From positions 41,511,733 to 41,575,732 of the forward strand of contig NC_068571.1 of the NCBI RefSeq assembly GCF_025698545.1: DNA of 64,000 nucleotides, read 5' to 3'. The stretch's first letter is position 1; the number at the start of each line of letters is the position of its first letter. The notes below the pieces were generated by a model. The model had not been told where the DNA came from. It searched no databases and was given only the letters and a program-made list of their open reading frames with translations. The translations under genes and the position numbers were made by a program. Below are positions 60,429 through 64,000 of the stretch, piece after piece. This DNA is from Gossypium raimondii (taxonomy: Eukaryota > Streptophyta > Magnoliopsida > Malvales > Malvaceae).

Positions 60429-62256
60429 TTAATAAATAGGTTTGTAAGTTGATAATCAAAAAGTTGGTTTATTGAAGTGAAATAAAATTAATAAAAAAGA
60501 TTAAATGAATTTTAAAACTTTGAAAAAGTCAAAATAACTTTCTTTTTAATGAAGAAATTTGATTAAAAGTTAAAAAGGCTTAACTAAAATGATTTAATTG
60601 TTAAAAGAAGAAGGCACCTGTCTGGGTTTGCCCAAATTAATAATATTATATGACGGTTTGAAAACTCAAAATATTGAAGAATTTTCAAGTAATTAATGTG
60701 TTCATGAATCTTGACTTAATAAATTTGGTTGACTTTGGAATGTATACTTTTGCTACTTTTGCCTGTCGATGACTAGTTTATTAATAATCATCATTTTACA
60801 AATCTTTTATAATTATTTTAATTTATCACAGAAATTAAATTAATTTAATTGGTAGACGTAGATTCGAATGTGTTGAAGTGTATTATTCTTCTATTTAAAA
60901 GTTGAAAAGAACTATGAATCGTTTTAAACATTATATTAAAAGAGTGGACACAATAACAACCTATTGAAATTAATATTTAAAAATTTATCACTAAAATAAC
61001 TCTAATCAGTGGGAAAGCAAATATTAAACTGATTAAGAATGAGTTTTATTTTATCTCATCAAAAACAATGAATTTGGGCTTTATATTTAAAATACAAAAT
61101 TTTTGATGTGATTATTTTATTAAAAAAGCTTGTATTTTAATATTCTATCTATATATAATTAATATATCACACAACAAACTTTATCAATAAATTATTTGAT
61201 TATTACATTTGAGAATTGACATATTAACTCATAAAGATGAATATACATACAAAATTAGGGTAACCAGATGACTTAGCTACTTGTTGACTCTTTGAATCAT
61301 ATGTAAATAAATTAAAATAATCTAAAATTGAGCATAGTTTGCATTCAATTCGATGCACCATTTTTACTTTGACTTATTTAAAGTCTTAAAATAACAGTTG
61401 AAAGAATTTCTCCAAATTATATGAATAAGTGACTTGACATGTTGAAAAACGAGCATTTTCAAATTATGATTTCATTTTTTAAGTAAAGCGATTGTGAAGA
61501 TTTATATACAACATAAAGAGGAGTATTTTCTAATATTTAAAAAAAAGGTGAATCACATGAAGAAATATTAAAAAGATGAAGACAATACTAATGCCACTGT
61601 CAAAGTGAATTTCGAGTTTTGACTATAAAATAGAAGCTAAAGACAGCTTAGTTTCACACTTGGGTTTTCTTGAGCGATTTCCAGGCAAACTAGGTCAAAA
61701 TTTTCCTACATTCAAACCATTTTATCCTTTGTTTCTAGGGCAAATCTTCTGAGTGGCAAAAAAGAAGTAAACTTGTGTCGTATTCCTTTTTTGTTCATGT
61801 GTACTTTAGCAATAAAGCCCGCATAGAAAATTTTGACATTAGTGTGACAGTTCAATTTTGTTTGCTTCCTATGTCATTTATACTGTGAATTCCCTTTCTT
61901 CTTTTTTCTTCCTAGAAAAACATAAAGGGAAGAGAAAAATACACTTTGGTTGGAAATTTGAGAGAGAATGAAAATATATTCCTTTCCTTGCCCTCATCTG
62001 CAAAAACTTGAAGTTCTGTGCCATGAAAATGGAAGCACTTCAAATCATATTAGAGCAGATATTACTGGAATTGAATTTGAACAAAAAAGTACTCTTTTAA
62101 GCTACTATTAATGGACAAAACTGATTACATATAGTCTGTAAATAAACAACACAAGCCCTTGCATGAGGGACATAAATAAACTCAAAAGAAAGGAGTTTAG
62201 AGGCACCCTGTACAAAAATATTGAAATTAAGGTATCATTGCATCTGAGTTTAAAGA
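60429..62256. other. AT-rich intergenic DNA
   Basis: No convincing gene. 61030-61400 is a diverged direct repeat of 63590-63960. TATAAAATA at 61624-61632, followed by C/T-rich DNA, could mark a promoter on the plus strand, but no coding frame follows. Confidence 0.4.
61624..61632 (+). promoter_or_regulatory. Isolated TATA-like site
   Basis: TATAAAATA with a GC-balanced region after it. No downstream frame supports a protein-coding gene; it could be a non-coding or decayed transcript. Confidence 0.2.
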
Positions 62257-62463
62257 TCAATCAGAAAGGTAGCCCGTTGGGGTTGGAGCAGCAGTTGTGG
62301 ATGTTGAGCTAAGGTGTGGGACACTTTCCTTGGGCGACGCCATTGAAGTAACCGATTTGAGGATAGTCTTGAAGATTCTCATCTTAACTTGACCCCTCCT
62401 TGGTGGGAGGCTTTGGCTTTGGCTTTGCTTCTTGGCGGAGCTGGAACAAACATTGAATTCCAT
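62257..62463 (-). CDS. Small basic protein with PPRRGQVK motif, unknown function
   Basis: A 68-residue frame starts at ATG 62463 (MEFNVCSSSAKKQ). The core reads LPPRRGQVKMRIFKTILKSV, and the tail is Ser/Thr/Pro-rich, ending PTGYLSD. Many plant genomes contain short proteins with an R-R-G-Q-(I/V)-K-x-x-I-F core; I recall no assigned function. A TATA-like site lies about 115 bases upstream. The frame stays open upstream of the ATG for more than 30 codons and is hydrophobic (FHFILSFVLSLFLCLQQ), but without an ATG, so I choose 62463. There is no intron. The neighbours are repeats. Confidence 0.68.
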   Translation of the reverse strand: MEFNVCSSSAKKQSQSQSLPPRRGQVKMRIFKTILKSVTSMASPKESVPHLSSTSTTAAPTPTGYLSD

Positions 62464-62576
62464 TTCTTTGCAAGTGTGGGTGCCTATTTGTTGCAAACAG
62501 AGGAATAAGCTAAGAACAAAAGAGAGTATGAAATGGAAAGGTGTTTGAAGGATGAATTTGAGAATTGAGTGAAGGG

Positions 62577-62586
62577 ACTTATAAAG
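62577..62586 (-). promoter_or_regulatory. Candidate TATA box of the small basic protein gene
   Basis: CTTTATAAGT on the minus strand, about 115 bases before the ATG at 62463. Confidence 0.4.
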
Positions 62587-64000
62587 AATGATCTACTTCA
62601 GACTCAAGCTTATTTCTTGGAGACTAAGGTTGGGGTATGAAATTGACTAGTTATTTGGTTGGGGGGGCAGGATTAGGTGCTCCTAAGACCACTGATCCAG
62701 TAGGCCTACAATTCAATTTCAGTCATGCTGCTGTGTATAAATATTATAAAATGTATGCAGTCAACGATTACTAAATAGTTGTAAAACCTTTCATAAAAAG
62801 ACTTTAATATATAATTGTGGTTCCAAAACTTTCAAATTCCATCTAAATTCTGATTATTTATAGTTAAATTAAAAGGAAAGAAGAGAATGGATAGATATTG
62901 TCATAGATGGAATGGATTGCAATTACAGCAGAGCTCTGCTTTTTGACCAATTTCATCTGAAGCTTTATTGTTTACTCAAAGCCACCAAAAGTTTTGAGGT
63001 CACCTCACTGTTTCTGCTCCTGCATGACAAAATCACACTGCCCCGCACTTCCATGATAATAAATTTACCAATATTTTATATTAAGTAAAATATAAACAAA
63101 TTATTAGATTTACTTATGCCACTTATCACTTGTTTACTAGCCCAAGTCCCAAGTTTCATTTAGATTTTGAGAGAATTTGGATAAAATTATTAGATCTAAA
63201 AATAAATTTGAGAAAAAAATTAAACTAGCTTAAAATATGGATCAATATTAAGACTCTGTTTTGACCTAGCCTAGCTTTTTTTAAGTTTATTATGTTTTAC
63301 ATTATATTATTTATAACATAAAAATTAAATATATAGTGATATACTATAATATAAACATTACAAAATCTTAAAGCTTTAATTAAATATATATATCATTATT
63401 AATTTTTTAAAAATAATATTGGGAGGCTTGAAATGAGTTTGGGTTAACCATTACCAAATATGGGTAACTTTAGATAAAATTTTAAGCTCATATTTCGGTC
63501 GGATCAAACTTATTACAAATTTTTGTAGTTATTTTAATTTATCACTTAGTTTTGGGAAAAATAAGAGAGCAAATATTAAAGTTTAATAAGATTAAGGAGG
63601 GTTTTATTTTATATCATCAAAACGTTGACTTCCAGTTTAATTTAATATTTACAAGAATAATTAATATAAATGTTTCCATTTGAGGATTGAGACGTTATCT
63701 CATAAAACTAGAAAAGTTGAAAGCGTATCTCTATTTCTACTAATTTTAATTATTGGATACAAATATTATTATTGTTTGGAAATGTTTTAATTGGAAGATA
63801 GCAAAAATTATACAATTTCAAGAATATGTATTTAAGTGTGCAATCAGATGACTTACCCACTTGTTCACTCTTTAAATAATCAAAGAGTGAACATAGTTGT
63901 CTTTAACCAATGCACCTTTTTTAGTTTGAATCCTTTTATACTTTTTGACAAGTGTCAAGTAACAATCACCCATCCAATCAATCCATACAACAAAATTCAA
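62587..64000. other. AT-rich intergenic DNA with a direct repeat
   Basis: No gene supported. 63590-63960 is the second copy of the repeat at 61030-61400. The right edge may lead into another gene outside the window. Confidence 0.4.

Overview
The window is nuclear DNA of a flowering plant. It is AT-rich, it has a few intron-containing genes of plant-only families (ATS3-like PLAT protein, BTB/POZ protein, DUF604-type GT31 glycosyltransferase, GH18 chitinase-like protein), and most of its length is LTR retrotransposon, LINE and Mutator-like DNA. The repeat families resemble those I associate with Gossypium (cotton) or a close Malvaceae relative; that is recall, not a database result.

Layout. 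1-7056: a decayed minus-strand copia element with both LTRs, the 3' end and LTR of a second, plus-strand Sirevirus-like copia element, and a LINE scrap. 7138-7829: ATS3-like gene (-). 8448-10780: nested inverted-repeat elements. 10781-20690: SINE-like pieces, a minus-strand copia LTR split by a 2.5-kb solo LTR with perfect target-site duplication (TSD), and LTR-like AT-rich DNA. 20823-24470: GH18 gene (+) and BTB/POZ gene (-), tail to tail. 25693-26970: a long-inverted-repeat element. 27100-33770: LTR-like blocks and a copia RT scrap. 34771-37516: GT31 gene (+) and a small membrane-protein gene (-), tail to tail.

37837-60428 is the most informative part. A full-length LINE with a 12-bp target duplication was duplicated in tandem together with about 1 kb of its 3' flank. 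The two copies then collected different insertions. Copy A has a solo LTR, a 4.4-kb Mutator-like element carrying a plant-mobile-domain (PMD) gene, and another solo LTR in its flank. Copy B has a solo LTR and a large deletion with filler DNA. Each copy therefore supplies the empty site for insertions in the other, so boundaries and TSDs can be checked inside the window. 60429-64000 is AT-rich DNA with one small gene (62257-62463, -) and a diverged direct repeat.

The host genes do not form a pathway; they are separate transcription units between repeat blocks. The most unusual items are the PMD-carrying MULE with GGCGCC subterminal arrays, the tandem LINE duplication, a solo-LTR family with a conserved intron-like structure, and a GT31 gene whose expected ATG reads TTG.
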